Source: Pelotomaculum sp. PtaB.Bin104
Lineage (GTDB): Bacteria > Bacillota > Desulfotomaculia > Desulfotomaculales > Pelotomaculaceae
DNA: 63,466 nt
Reading direction: 5' to 3'
Assembly (NCBI GenBank): GCA_002067205.1
Contig: MVQL01000146.1
Span: 1 to 63,466 of the forward strand
The position numbers were made by a program, and so were the translations under genes. Under the pieces are notes generated by a model, which saw only the letters and a list, made by a program, of their open reading frames with translations, did no database searches and was not told the origin of the DNA. Below are positions 34,456-43,011 of the stretch, piece after piece. Numbering within the stretch: the stretch's first letter is position 1; every line of letters starts with the position of its first letter.

Positions 34456-35808
34456 TTAAGCTGCGGAGGCTTCCACAAATCCTTCGAAGTACAATACTTT
34501 CCTTTCGCCTTCCCTCACCAGCCTGCCGTTTATTTTTACCGTGGCCCCTTCACTCAGGGTTTTCAAAATCTCGCGGTACCCTTCGCGGGCCACCATAAGC
34601 ACGGTTTCGTTGTTGACTTCGACCCGCGCGTAAATGACATCTTCGCCGGACTTGACGGCCGGCGCAGGCGCGGATTTAAGGGTGATCGCGAATACGCCAC
34701 TCTTCAGAACGGAGTCTTTGCTCTCGGTTTTACTTTCCTTTGGTTCTTCAGAGGGTTTGCCGGCCTCGTTTTTGGGTTCTTCGGAAGACTTTTCGCCACC
34801 TTCGTCTGCTTTCTGCATCACGGAAACCATCTTTACTTTAATGTTGCTTCCGCGCTTATCTCCATGGATGAGGACAAGATCTTTGGAGCCGAGTTTATCG
34901 AGTAGGCCCTCGTTGTTAAAGAGGGTTACCGTCTCTTCGGCAACGACCGCGAAGGCTGTGAGTTTCTTCCAGCCGTCTTTTACGGCTTCAGGAGGGTCCA
35001 TTATGACGACTTCTCCCTCGAAGGGTTCGACCGGAGGCTGTTCCCCGGACTGTTTGGGTTGTTTTTCGGGATTTGTTTTAGGCTGTTCAGCCTTCGGAGG
35101 ATCAGCTTCAGGCTGTTCTTTTTGCGTCTCGCTCTTGGGAAGTTCGGTTTTCAGCACCTCCTTGGGTTGTTCAGTCTGCGGCGGCTCAACTGTATCTCCT
35201 TTGGGCTTTTCGGTTCTGGAAGGTTCGGTCTTGGGTTCGTCGTTTTTTCCTTTACTCTTACCGTTCTTCCCGCTTTCTTCTCCCTCGGGCATCTCCTCCG
35301 GGATATATATCCCGGCAAGAGCAGAGGCCCAGGCCATCCGGTGAGCGCCGGCTTCAGCGCATTTCTTCAGCATGGTCTCGGGCTTTGTCTCCCAGAGACT
35401 GATAGGATGACCGTCTTTGACCTGTACATACTCTCTTAGAGAAACAACTTCTCTGGCCGGTTCTTTCCAGTCTGACCGGTAAACCTCTGCCCAGGCGTGG
35501 GTGAGCTGTCCTTTTTCGTTCCGGATCACGTCCCGTTTAATGCCAGCCAGTTTTCCCGTGCTGTCGCCAACGGCACGGAAGCCGTCAATGCCGATGATGA
35601 TTACGTTGACTTTTTCCCATTTGCCTTCAGGGGTCTTGCGGTTCCGAGCCTGGAGGTGGATTGTTCCGTCCAGGGGGTTTAGGCCAAGCTTGTTTGCCCG
35701 GTATAAAAACCTCCTGAACTCGTCTTCATTTATAGCATCCTTACCAACTGTTTTCCTGATTAAATCTACCTCTTGCGGAGTGAAACCAAACAGTTCCTTT
35801 TCTGACAT
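34456..35808 (-). CDS. bet: Bet/RecT-type annealing protein with extra C-terminal domain
   Basis: 450 aa; ATG behind AAGGAGG. Residues 1-180 follow the phage Bet pattern: ANKLGLNPLDGTIHLQAR, VNVIIIGIDGFRAVGDSTG, MLKKCAEAGAHRMAWASALAGIYIPEEM. Bet anneals single strands during recombination. A Pro/Glu/Lys-rich linker and a 180-residue C-terminal part follow, including a candidate OB-like fold (YARVEVNNETVLMVAREGYR...ATVKINGRLV). Typical Bet proteins are about 260-280 aa, so this is a fusion. SSB and a RecB-type nuclease nearby complete the set. Confidence 0.88.
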   Translation of the reverse strand: MSEKELFGFTPQEVDLIRKTVGKDAINEDEFRRFLYRANKLGLNPLDGTIHLQARNRKTPEGKWEKVNVIIIGIDGFRAVGDSTGKLAGIKRDVIRNEKGQLTHAWAEVYRSDWKEPAREVVSLREYVQVKDGHPISLWETKPETMLKKCAEAGAHRMAWASALAGIYIPEEMPEGEESGKNGKSKGKNDEPKTEPSRTEKPKGDTVEPPQTEQPKEVLKTELPKSETQKEQPEADPPKAEQPKTNPEKQPKQSGEQPPVEPFEGEVVIMDPPEAVKDGWKKLTAFAVVAEETVTLFNNEGLLDKLGSKDLVLIHGDKRGSNIKVKMVSVMQKADEGGEKSSEEPKNEAGKPSEEPKESKTESKDSVLKSGVFAITLKSAPAPAVKSGEDVIYARVEVNNETVLMVAREGYREILKTLSEGATVKINGRLVREGERKVLYFEGFVEASAA

Positions 35809-35840
35809 AAGGTTAAACCTCCTTGTAAAATTTTTCGTAA

Positions 35841-35878
35841 AAATAAAAAAGAGCAGGCCCGGATGAACCTGCTCTTTT
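35841..35878 (-). terminator. Terminator between ssb and bet
   Basis: Minus strand AGTCCAAAAGAGCAGG...CCTGCTCTTTTTTATTTTT, 20 nt after the ssb stop and 30 nt before the bet ribosome site. Confidence 0.85.
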
Positions 35879-35897
35879 GGACTACGGTTATTAGATT

Positions 35898-36341
35898 TTA
35901 GAAGGGGATATCGTCAAAGTCCGGGAACCCACCGTCACCAGGAGCTTCTTTACCGCCACCGTTTTCGGGCGGCGCTTCTTCCGGCCACGGTGCATCTTCA
36001 GCGTTCTTTTTGCCGTTGGGGAGGAAGACCACCCTGCTGGCGACGATCTCCGCAGCCTTACGGCGGATGCCCTCTTTGTCATCGTAAGAGCGGATCTGTA
36101 AGACCCCTTCCACTAGAATGGGGTCGCCCTTCTTGCGGTATTTGGAAACATTCTCCGCCTGCTTCCGCCAGACCACAACGTCGATGAAGTCCGCGGTGGC
36201 CTTGTCACCCTTTTCTTTGGCCTCCTTGGACACGAGCCTGTCAACGGCCACAGTGAACTTGGCAACAGCGGTGCCGTCCGAGAGATGTTTCAGTTCGGGG
36301 TCCTTGGTTAACCTTCCGCAGCCGATCCACTTTTGGAACAT
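35898..36341 (-). CDS. ssb: Single-stranded DNA-binding protein
   Basis: 147 aa; ATG behind AAAAGGAGGTTTTACTA. OB fold typical of SSB: GCGRLTKDPELKHLSDGTAV, ADFIDVVVWRKQAENVSKY, GDPILVEGVLQIRSY. The acidic tip FPDFDDIPF matches the partner-binding tail of bacterial SSB. It precedes bet, as in many phage recombination cassettes. Confidence 0.95.
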   Translation of the reverse strand: MFQKWIGCGRLTKDPELKHLSDGTAVAKFTVAVDRLVSKEAKEKGDKATADFIDVVVWRKQAENVSKYRKKGDPILVEGVLQIRSYDDKEGIRRKAAEIVASRVVFLPNGKKNAEDAPWPEEAPPENGGGKEAPGDGGFPDFDDIPF

Positions 36342-36410
36342 TAGTAAAACCTCCTTTTGGTTTTAAAAATAAAAATTCCCCGCCATATAAGATTTGACAG
36401 GGTTTTTCAG

Positions 36411-36752
36411 TCAGAACGATAATCCCAAACTGTTATGGATTACCTTTTCAACTTCATATAGTTTCCCAGGGCCAATTTGCCCGATCTTTTTAACCAGCCT
36501 TCTTTTGTCTACCGTGAGTATCTGTTCCAATAGAACCGTGCTTGGCTTAGAGAGGCCGCACTCGTCAGGTTCAAGGTGAACCTGGAAGGGATACGTTTTT
36601 CCGGAAGTAGTTGTAACGGCTGCGACTATGGTGGTGGTACTAAACTTATTGCCTGTGTCGTTTTGAAGAACCAGAGCTGGCCGCAGCCCAGTTTGCTCGC
36701 TGCCTCTGCCAGGACTCCAATCGACCAGGTAAATCTCACCGCGTTTTATCAT
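36411..36752 (-). CDS. mazF: MazF-type endoribonuclease toxin
   Basis: 113 aa. The opening KRGEIYLVDWSPGRGSEQTG, then RPALVLQNDTGN, TTIVAAVTT and VLLEQILTVDKRRL match MazF. It overlaps the end of the RHH antitoxin gene by 17 bp, the usual order. Confidence 0.92.
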   Translation of the reverse strand: MIKRGEIYLVDWSPGRGSEQTGLRPALVLQNDTGNKFSTTTIVAAVTTTSGKTYPFQVHLEPDECGLSKPSTVLLEQILTVDKRRLVKKIGQIGPGKLYEVEKVIHNSLGLSF

Positions 36753-36972
36753 CCAGCAGTACCACCTCCGCTTGCGCCGGCAGATAAATCTCTACTTCGT
36801 CTCCTGCCATAGCTTTATATCCTTCTTCCATCTCTTCTTCCAGCCGCCTTTTTTCGGCTTCCTGGAGGAGCCTGGCAAATACGCCGCTTCTGGTCGTTTC
36901 CCATGTGGAAGTTAAGTTATCTAATACGGTCATAAGTTCTTCCGGAATGCTTATTGTAATTTTTTGAGTCAT
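36736..36972 (-). CDS. Ribbon-helix-helix antitoxin
   Basis: 78 aa from the ATG at 36972 behind GGGGGTGTTGTCG. The start TQKITISIPEELMTVLDNL is a MetJ/Arc-type RHH strand-helix-helix. The acidic C-terminus (DEVEIYLPAQAEVVLLDD) should wrap the toxin. Confidence 0.88.
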   Translation of the reverse strand: MTQKITISIPEELMTVLDNLTSTWETTRSGVFARLLQEAEKRRLEEEMEEGYKAMAGDEVEIYLPAQAEVVLLDDKTR

Positions 36973-37042
36973 CGACAACACCCCCTAGGATATATTTATC
37001 ATACCGGAGGTAATACTGTCAATCATACTTATTGCCCTCCCA

Positions 37043-37327
37043 TTACTCTTCCAATGGTATGGCTTCTTTATCGTTTCCGCACACCTTGATAACGCCAGGC
37101 ACAAGCTCAATGACCATCCTGGTGTTCTTCGGCATGTTCAGTTTGGCTGTCTTAATTTCGGCGTTTTCTCCGGCTACAACCTCAACCCGGACGTACCCCG
37201 GGAAAAACGGGATGGCGTTAACGATCTCTTTACACCGCTTGGCGGCCTTTTTGAGTCTTTCGGCAACCGTCTTTTCGTTGCCCTCACGGGTGGCAACAAC
37301 AAAATTCATTGTGGCTATATTTTCCAT
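37043..37327 (-). CDS. NusG N-terminal-domain-like protein (no KOW)
   Basis: 94 aa; ATG behind AGGGGGTCTAAATA. MNFVVATREGNEKTVAERL, AIPFFPGYVRVEV and VIELVPGVIKVCGNDKEAIPLEE follow the NGN domain of NusG: the W/F-VV start, the FPGYV core and the PGV end. The usual KOW domain is missing. NGN domains bind RNA polymerase and promote elongation. It may be a regulator of element transcription; a full-length paralog is at 57768. Confidence 0.65.
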   Translation of the reverse strand: MENIATMNFVVATREGNEKTVAERLKKAAKRCKEIVNAIPFFPGYVRVEVVAGENAEIKTAKLNMPKNTRMVIELVPGVIKVCGNDKEAIPLEE

Positions 37328-37444
37328 TATTTAGACCCCCTGGTAATTTAAAAATTACCCCCGGAATTTTACGCCCCCGGGGGCTTAAGGCATTGCCCCC
37401 GGATGTCCGGGTGGAGGTTGGTGAAACGCAAAAACGCCCGGCGT

Positions 37445-38758
37445 TTAATTAACTTGGGCGTTTCGTCCTTCCTGATAGACATTTTGAGATGTGGGGAGCT
37501 TTACGATTTCCTGGAGATACCGGAGTTTCGTATTTTTTTTCTTGAGGGCCATCAGGTAAACCAAGTTCAACTTGCACAACGCTCGGATTTTTTCTTCTTG
37601 CGCGGCTATTCTTTCGTACAGGCCGAGCAGGTGTCCGACAGTCGGGAGGCATTCGGCCTGTTTTCGGGTGATAACCACCGCCGCATCGTCCGTCCGCGAC
37701 TTGTAAGCACAATCGCCGGTTTCCTTTTTCAACCTCAATAACCTGATTTCCCGCTTTAAGGAACAGAGCGTTTCTCTCCAGACGGCATACTCGGGAAGGT
37801 TGAAGATTTTCCAGATCGCGTCCTCAACTTTCTTAGCATTCAGGCCGGTCCTTTCAATGGCCCTGTCGATGTCGCCCGGGACAACTTTGTCCTCCGTAAT
37901 GACGCTCGCGGCTGCACTCTTGAATTTTAACCTGTCAAGCTCAGCGACGATTCCGGTCAACTGTTTTTCCTTCTCTGCCAGGCGGGACTGATACTCGTTC
38001 AGTTGAGACATAAGGGATTCATTTTCCCGTCTTAAAGAAGCGGCCGTTTCAACCGGTTTGCCGTCGATGGCGGCTTTCAGTTCCCTGACGGACCAGCCGT
38101 TTTCTTTTGTTTTCTGCATCCAACCGTGAGAGTCGTTAGTGCCAGCGGCCAAACGGTAATAGGTGAATTCGAGACCGTACTTACGGTCTTCTTTTTCAGG
38201 AAATGCCCTGTAGGTCTTAACTGTTTCCCTTACAAAAGCCTGAGACACTCTATACCGTTCGGCTATCTTCGCGACTGTAACACCGCTATCGACAAGGCTG
38301 GCAAAAAGTTCGGCAAATAACCACCGGCAGACCAAGGAGCCGGTACAGCTATCCTCTTCCGGACTGCATAACTCCCTGTCGCGGGCACGCATGGCCCCCC
38401 AAATGCTCAGGGCGTCGTGGTAGTGGACGCCGGTCTTCCTGGCCACATCCTCTATGTCTTCTTTGGTCAGTTCTGTCTTACCCAATTCGTTCAGGGCTTG
38501 CTCGACAGATATTGGATTGTTTCCCCCAACCTGTTTATTATTCTTTTTCTTGTTGGCCGGCTCGTTCCCGCCCCTTGGCAATTCCCTGTCGAGTTCGGGC
38601 GTGACGAGGTGATTATAAAAATATGTGTTTACTCCGCTTGCACTAAGGCCATATTTTGAGGAAAAATCTACAAACCCTTTTTTTCTGTTGCCTGCTTGTC
38701 TAATACAGTCAAGAAGTTCCTGGATTTTTTCCGCGGTAAAGAATTCTTTATAACTCAT
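37445..38758 (-). CDS. DNA-binding protein with HTH and coiled coil, shares a domain with the HNH protein
   Basis: 437 aa. Residues 10-50 (IQELLDCIRQAGNRKKGFVD...GLSASGVNTYFYNH) resemble the RsfA-like Myb/HTH fold. Residues 165-235 (VAKIAERYRVSQAFVRETVKTYRAF ... ENGWSVRELKAA) match the C-terminal region of the HNH protein at 2133. Then a coiled coil and a basic C-terminal part follow. Could be a replication or segregation factor of the element. Its start (MSYKEFFT) is inside a large direct repeat shared with the gene at 39689. Confidence 0.75.
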   Translation of the reverse strand: MSYKEFFTAEKIQELLDCIRQAGNRKKGFVDFSSKYGLSASGVNTYFYNHLVTPELDRELPRGGNEPANKKKNNKQVGGNNPISVEQALNELGKTELTKEDIEDVARKTGVHYHDALSIWGAMRARDRELCSPEEDSCTGSLVCRWLFAELFASLVDSGVTVAKIAERYRVSQAFVRETVKTYRAFPEKEDRKYGLEFTYYRLAAGTNDSHGWMQKTKENGWSVRELKAAIDGKPVETAASLRRENESLMSQLNEYQSRLAEKEKQLTGIVAELDRLKFKSAAASVITEDKVVPGDIDRAIERTGLNAKKVEDAIWKIFNLPEYAVWRETLCSLKREIRLLRLKKETGDCAYKSRTDDAAVVITRKQAECLPTVGHLLGLYERIAAQEEKIRALCKLNLVYLMALKKKNTKLRYLQEIVKLPTSQNVYQEGRNAQVN

Positions 38759-38963
38759 CTCAATCCTTTCCCACTCTGCCGGCCGGCGGCCAGCAGAGTG
38801 ACCGCCCTTACCCCGGCGTAGGGAAGTTTAAATTATTGGCCGTGCAAAACGGACAATTATATTTAGAAGACCGTAACTACTTAGTTCACCAATTTTTCTA
38901 ATTGTTACGATTGGGTGAACTGTTCGAAGTTACCGATCCCGGCAACCGTTGGTTTTAATAACC
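38735..38963 (-). repeat. Direct repeat of leader and gene start, copy 1
   Basis: About 230 bp, over 85 percent identical by eye to 40675-40908. It includes an inverted repeat GTTCACC(C)AAT/ATTGGTGAAC, TATAAT, the hairpin CACTCTGCTGGCC/GGCCGGCAGAGTG just before the ribosome site, and the codons for MSYKEFFT. Confidence 0.85.
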
Positions 38964-39056
38964 CCGCCTGTTGGTAATCTCTTATTGCAACGTCAAAGCA
39001 ATCCCGTTTGGAATGTGCATTTTTAACATGTTACGCAGTTTCTTTGAAATGTGTAG

Positions 39057-39209
39057 CTATTCTTCTTCATGTCCCGTATATTTCAGGCATGTTTTACACC
39101 GATCAATCGGTTCATCATCTCCACCACTGGAATAGCCAAGGCATTTACCGTTGGAGTCTTTATTTGCGGTTTTACATGCGAAGTCACGCATCGGGCGTGG
39201 ATCAAACAT
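39057..39209 (-). CDS. Small Cys-rich phage-type protein
   Basis: 50 aa from the ATG at 39209 behind GGGAGGTATTTATT. FDPRPMRDFACKTANK and CKTCLKYTGHEEE with four Cys suggest a zinc-binding knuckle. Family seen on phages; unknown role. Confidence 0.65.
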   Translation of the reverse strand: MFDPRPMRDFACKTANKDSNGKCLGYSSGGDDEPIDRCKTCLKYTGHEEE

Positions 39210-39238
39210 AATAAATACCTCCCTCTTTGAAGTGTGCA

Positions 39239-39616
39239 TTATTTACTGTCAATAAATACTGTCTTTCCGATTGCGCTAACTGAGTATCGTAAATATCCGC
39301 GCCGATTCATCCGTGACGGATATAATGCAGATAATTTCATTAGTACTTGTTGTTTAGTTTTAACAAAGCCGATGACCTCGCACTTTGCAAAATCTTTACA
39401 GTTATCTAGTGGGTGTAAATAGTTATATGGTAGCGTTTCGGTGTTTACTCGCACTATGTCCCCTATCTTGCACGGTAATATCACAAGCCTCCCCTGGGCT
39501 TCCGCTTGCAAAAGGTCAATGATGTGTTTTGCTTCACTCCCAGCGGCCTCAACCTTAAAATTATCGGCGGCTGCTCTTGCGTGTAGTCCGCCTGATAAAG
39601 CCCCCTCTAAATCCAT
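39239..39616 (-). CDS. Phage-type conserved protein
   Basis: 125 aa; ATG behind AGGAGTGTCATAG. ILPCKIGDIVRVN and KCEVIGFVKTKQQVLMKL recall a family of small phage/plasmid proteins (usual pattern LPCKVGDTVYV). Unknown function. A GTTAAAAATGTGCA motif is in its leader (39643). Confidence 0.7.
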   Translation of the reverse strand: MDLEGALSGGLHARAAADNFKVEAAGSEAKHIIDLLQAEAQGRLVILPCKIGDIVRVNTETLPYNYLHPLDNCKDFAKCEVIGFVKTKQQVLMKLSALYPSRMNRRGYLRYSVSAIGKTVFIDSK

Positions 39617-39688
39617 CTATGACACTCCTTTCTTGCTGCACATTTTTAACAAATTGCACAGCACATGACTGCAATTTTCAATGCCCCC

Positions 39689-40636
39689 TTAATCCAGTTG
39701 CGTTAAACAGTACAGTGTTTCGCCCGTCTCTGCCTTAACCACTTCTTTGACCTTTTGGAATTCTTTTTTCATGACGGTCAAACTTTGTGACTCGTAAGGC
39801 ATTTTAACATTAAGCCACTGTGCCCTGCTTTTACTGTAGGGAAGGTTTTTCAGTAGCATTTTCTTATCGTTATATTCCGGGTTTTCTGTGTAAATGTTCA
39901 GAAAACCACAATCAAGCCCGAAGCATCTCTCTTCGCCGTTTTCCTCAAACATATCAGCAATATGCCAAATGATAGTAAATTTGTTGTTATTGATGGCCTG
40001 CTGTATCTTGGCCTCGTAATCATTGATCCAGTTTTCGAGCTCTTTTACCTGCTCTTCAGTTATATCCCGCGATTTAATAACACTCATTATTTCTTTGCAG
40101 ACCTTTAGTTCTTCTCTTCCCTGGGTTAATGCCCGCGCCTCTTCTTCGGTTATATCCGGGTCGATGTAATTCCCGTTCCATCCTGTTTCCACAAGATTAT
40201 TGGTAAAGTACGGCAACTTAAAGCCTGCCCAATTAATATGGCCGTCCTTATTAACCGCATAACGGTAGAGGTGCGGACAGTCGGCTACCCACCATCCGTC
40301 TACAAACTTCTTAGTAAGCTTGACGGCGTATCTTTCGGTCCCATTATAGTCCGTATAGCCGTAGAAAACATCCAGGCTGTTCGGGTCAATCTCCACTTCC
40401 GAGTCCTTTACTTTATTGGCTTCAAGGAAATCGTAAAAGATATTGAAATTAACAATTAGTGGGTACTCCTTACAGTCATGATCCTGGTTAAATCTAATAT
40501 TGCGGCGACTACCTCTTCGGTATGTGAAACCGTATCTGTCGAACAGCTTAACTTTACAATAGATAGAGGACCCTTTCTTAAAAAAGAGTATCCTCGCTTT
40601 GGTTTTGGTTGTTTCTTTACTTATAGCAACTGACAT
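39689..40636 (-). CDS. Hypothetical protein, 315 aa
   Basis: The true start is likely MSVAIS at 40636 behind GGGAGG; the longer frame from 40702 adds 22 residues that begin with the duplicated MSYKEFFT and are an artefact of the repeat. A globular protein rich in aromatic residues (RYGFTYRRGSRRNIRFNQDH; DVFYGYTDYNGTERYAVK). No family recognised. Confidence 0.65.
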   Translation of the reverse strand: MSVAISKETTKTKARILFFKKGSSIYCKVKLFDRYGFTYRRGSRRNIRFNQDHDCKEYPLIVNFNIFYDFLEANKVKDSEVEIDPNSLDVFYGYTDYNGTERYAVKLTKKFVDGWWVADCPHLYRYAVNKDGHINWAGFKLPYFTNNLVETGWNGNYIDPDITEEEARALTQGREELKVCKEIMSVIKSRDITEEQVKELENWINDYEAKIQQAINNNKFTIIWHIADMFEENGEERCFGLDCGFLNIYTENPEYNDKKMLLKNLPYSKSRAQWLNVKMPYESQSLTVMKKEFQKVKEVVKAETGETLYCLTQLD

Positions 40637-40674
40637 ATTATTGAACCTCCCTCGACTAAAGTTGAAGGATTCCA

Positions 40675-40908
40675 CCGGGGTGAAAAACTCCTTATAACTC
40701 ATTTTCCTCCTTTCCCACTCTGCCGGCCGGCGGCCAGCAGAGTGACCGCCTTGACCCCGGCGTAGGGAAGTTTAAATTATTGGCCATGTAAAACGGCCAA
40801 TTATATTTAGAAGATTGTAACTACTTAGTTCACCAATTTTTCTAATTATTACGATTGGGTGAACTGTTGCGAATTTACCGATCCTGGCAACCGTTGGTTT
40901 TAATAACC
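40675..40908 (-). repeat. Direct repeat of leader and gene start, copy 2
   Basis: Partner of 38735-38963. Here the MSYKEFFT start is fused to an unrelated open frame, which then runs into the next gene's own start. Confidence 0.85.
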
Positions 40909-41567
40909 ACGCTCTTATTTTGATCTCTGATATCCGCTATGACTTTATCTAACAAAACAGCGGTTCCATAATCTTCATAATAAACATCTAATACACTTTC
41001 ATGTTTAGATAACCATTTGTTAATTAACTCCTGGGCTTTTATAAAATCATCGTCTTCGTAATTGAAATAAGTATCCATATCTTCGTATCCACCTTCGCAT
41101 TTTTCTGCAACCACTTCTACTAGGTCAATATCTGTAAATATCTTTTGTTTTTTCGTGGCGTAAATATAAGCTGGAGGCTCTTCACCATCATAAATCAAAG
41201 AATATAACTCATCTTTCAAATCATCTTTATTGATTACGCTGTTGTTCCATAAAAATAGACCTTCATAATCATCAAAAGGGATTTTCTTAGCTGTATTAAA
41301 GCGTTCTTTTTCTTTTTCGTATTCTTTTCTATTTCTGCAATCTTTGCAAATTGTATAAGGTTTATCTACTTTATTACCACATTCACATGCCTTAATAATT
41401 CCTTTGTTATAACAATTAGTACATCCAACAATATAATTACCTTGTCTTACAAGACCAATACCATTACATTTAGGGCACCATTCATCATGTTCTCCTTTTG
41501 TTCTTTCTGTAGTCTCTGGGAATATCTTAATTAACTCATCACGCCAATTTATGGTTTTATTATTCAT
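40875..41567 (-). CDS. Zinc-finger phage-type protein
   Basis: 230 aa; ATG behind ATAGGAGG. Residues 30-80 have repeated Cys pairs (CPKCNGIGLV, CTNC, ACECG, CKDC), like a DnaJ-type zinc region. The rest is acidic. The end overlaps the upstream repeat. Unknown function. Confidence 0.65.
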   Translation of the reverse strand: MNNKTINWRDELIKIFPETTERTKGEHDEWCPKCNGIGLVRQGNYIVGCTNCYNKGIIKACECGNKVDKPYTICKDCRNRKEYEKEKERFNTAKKIPFDDYEGLFLWNNSVINKDDLKDELYSLIYDGEEPPAYIYATKKQKIFTDIDLVEVVAEKCEGGYEDMDTYFNYEDDDFIKAQELINKWLSKHESVLDVYYEDYGTAVLLDKVIADIRDQNKSVVIKTNGCQDR

Positions 41568-41615
41568 ATGTCTAAAGCCTCCTATTGCATATTTTTAACA
41601 AAGTGTGACATTAAT

Positions 41616-41921
41616 CTAGTTTTCTATCTCGCCTGCTCTAATTTGCCATATCCTATGAATTGTTTTCCATGCTTCATCTTCGTTATAGGTTTCTCTTAAT
41701 TGGTCAAACAATAATTTAAAATCACTATATTCCCATTCTTGAAGAGGGAGCATATCCTCTTTAGGGGTTCTGGTAAATGGCACCACATTATTTTTGCTAA
41801 TTTTGCCGCCAGTTTTGTTTCCGGCATTATCGCAACCATTAGAATTGAAACATCCTCTACCATTATTGCAGTCTCTTTCAACTGCCGTTTTTAACTTTTC
41901 ATAACCTATTAATTTTTCCAT
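41616..41921 (-). CDS. Hypothetical protein, 101 aa
   Basis: ATG at 41921 behind AAATAGGAGGTTCTATA; the frame extends to 42122 but has no better start. A Cys/Asn-rich N-terminus (RDCNNGRGCFNSNGCDN) and a helical acidic C-terminus. Unknown. Confidence 0.6.
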   Translation of the reverse strand: MEKLIGYEKLKTAVERDCNNGRGCFNSNGCDNAGNKTGGKISKNNVVPFTRTPKEDMLPLQEWEYSDFKLLFDQLRETYNEDEAWKTIHRIWQIRAGEIEN

Positions 41922-41937
41922 TATAGAACCTCCTATT

Positions 41938-42177
41938 TTAAAAATTAAAGGCCAACTGTTCACCTGCCGACTCCTGTTTCGTATACATCTCCAGAAGCGG
42001 AGCCGCAACTCGCAGGATTTCGTTTTTGACTCTTTCGCTGTCGCCGTATGCAACCGCCTCCAGGAGATACCCGATCCGGGCGGCAGCGGTAACGGCAAGT
42101 TCTCTCTGATCCCTTTCGCCATGGACCAAACGATCCAATTCGCGCTGCGCGTTTACCGCGTCAATGAAAGTCGCCAT
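41938..42177 (-). CDS. Hypothetical helical protein, 79 aa
   Basis: ATG at 42177 behind AAAAAGGAGTGG. Mostly helical (NAQRELDRLVHGERDQRELA). The C-terminus EQLAFNF could be a short linear motif. Overlaps no other gene. Unknown family. Confidence 0.6.
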   Translation of the reverse strand: MATFIDAVNAQRELDRLVHGERDQRELAVTAAARIGYLLEAVAYGDSERVKNEILRVAAPLLEMYTKQESAGEQLAFNF

Positions 42178-42200
42178 CCTTTTCCACTCCTTTTTGGCAA

Positions 42201-42887
42201 TTAATTGACGACCGCTCTCCACTCTTCGCCCGCACACTCGACAATACCGTTTTTCTTCCAGTCCGTCCCGAAAAAGCCCCAGCAACTATTGATCTTGTTG
42301 CCTTTGTCGTCTTCCAGAACGAATCCGTACACGTCGCCCTCTATCCACTGGCTATAGGTCTTCACTTCAGATTCGAGCGCGGCAACTACGCGGTCGCGTA
42401 CTTTTTTGGTGACGTGCTTGACGCCGTACTCTTTCCGTATTTTTTCCCTGCCGACGTAAATCCAGCCCACCTGGCCGCTGTCCCAGGGACATGAAAATGG
42501 GTAAGTCCTCATCGTCAAGCCCCCGTGGTCGTACAGGTACAGTGGCAGGATGATATAACCGCACTTTTCCGCAATTTCCAATATGGCGTCGTCAACAGCT
42601 TTATCGTACTGGCCGTATTTTCTAAACTCTTTTCTGTCAATCTTAGCCCGTATGTTATCCAGTTTACGTTTTGCCTCGGTCGTGTCTCCGATTGCTTCCT
42701 CTAAAAGAGCGAACAGGAATTCGTCCTTGTCGCCGTGGTCATGTGGATCGCCAAGGTTATATCTGCGGTGAAAGCATATCATAGTTCCTAGATTGTCCCA
42801 ATCCCTGGGGCTTTCCGCATTGCAGTCGTCGTGGAAGATTTTGAGTACCTTGCCGTCCTTTTGGTATACCTCTACGGGTTCGAACAT
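42201..42887 (-). CDS. Phage-type conserved protein (LGTMICFHRRYNLGD family)
   Basis: 228 aa. SPRDWDNLGTMICFHRRY, YIILPLYLYDHGGLTM and PFSCPWDSGQVGWIYVGRE are hallmarks of a family common on Gram-positive and cyanobacterial phages, function unknown. Preceded by a leader terminator of the CCTTRTCTTT type. Confidence 0.85.
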   Translation of the reverse strand: MFEPVEVYQKDGKVLKIFHDDCNAESPRDWDNLGTMICFHRRYNLGDPHDHGDKDEFLFALLEEAIGDTTEAKRKLDNIRAKIDRKEFRKYGQYDKAVDDAILEIAEKCGYIILPLYLYDHGGLTMRTYPFSCPWDSGQVGWIYVGREKIRKEYGVKHVTKKVRDRVVAALESEVKTYSQWIEGDVYGFVLEDDKGNKINSCWGFFGTDWKKNGIVECAGEEWRAVVN

Positions 42888-42912
42888 TTTTTCGACCTCC
42901 CCCTTTACAAAA

Positions 42913-42955
42913 TAAAAAAAGCCTTACCTTTCCCATGGGAAAAGACAAGGTTTTT
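42913..42955 (-). terminator. Leader terminator, CCTTGTCTTT family
   Basis: Minus strand ACATCCAAAAACCTTGTC...GGTAAGGC then TTTTTTTATTTT, about 20 nt before the GGGGGAGG site of the 42201 gene. Nearly the same hairpin is at 16100, 43688 and 44797. Confidence 0.85.
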
Positions 42956-43011
42956 GGATGTAAGTGTAATATATTTTAACTTCCTACGCAGTCGCACAAG
43001 CTAGTTCAAAG

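Noticed and set aside
40675..40702. MSYKEFFT as true N-terminus of the 39689 protein
   Set aside because: The segment is part of a direct repeat copied from another gene, and a better ATG with GGGAGG lies at 40636.
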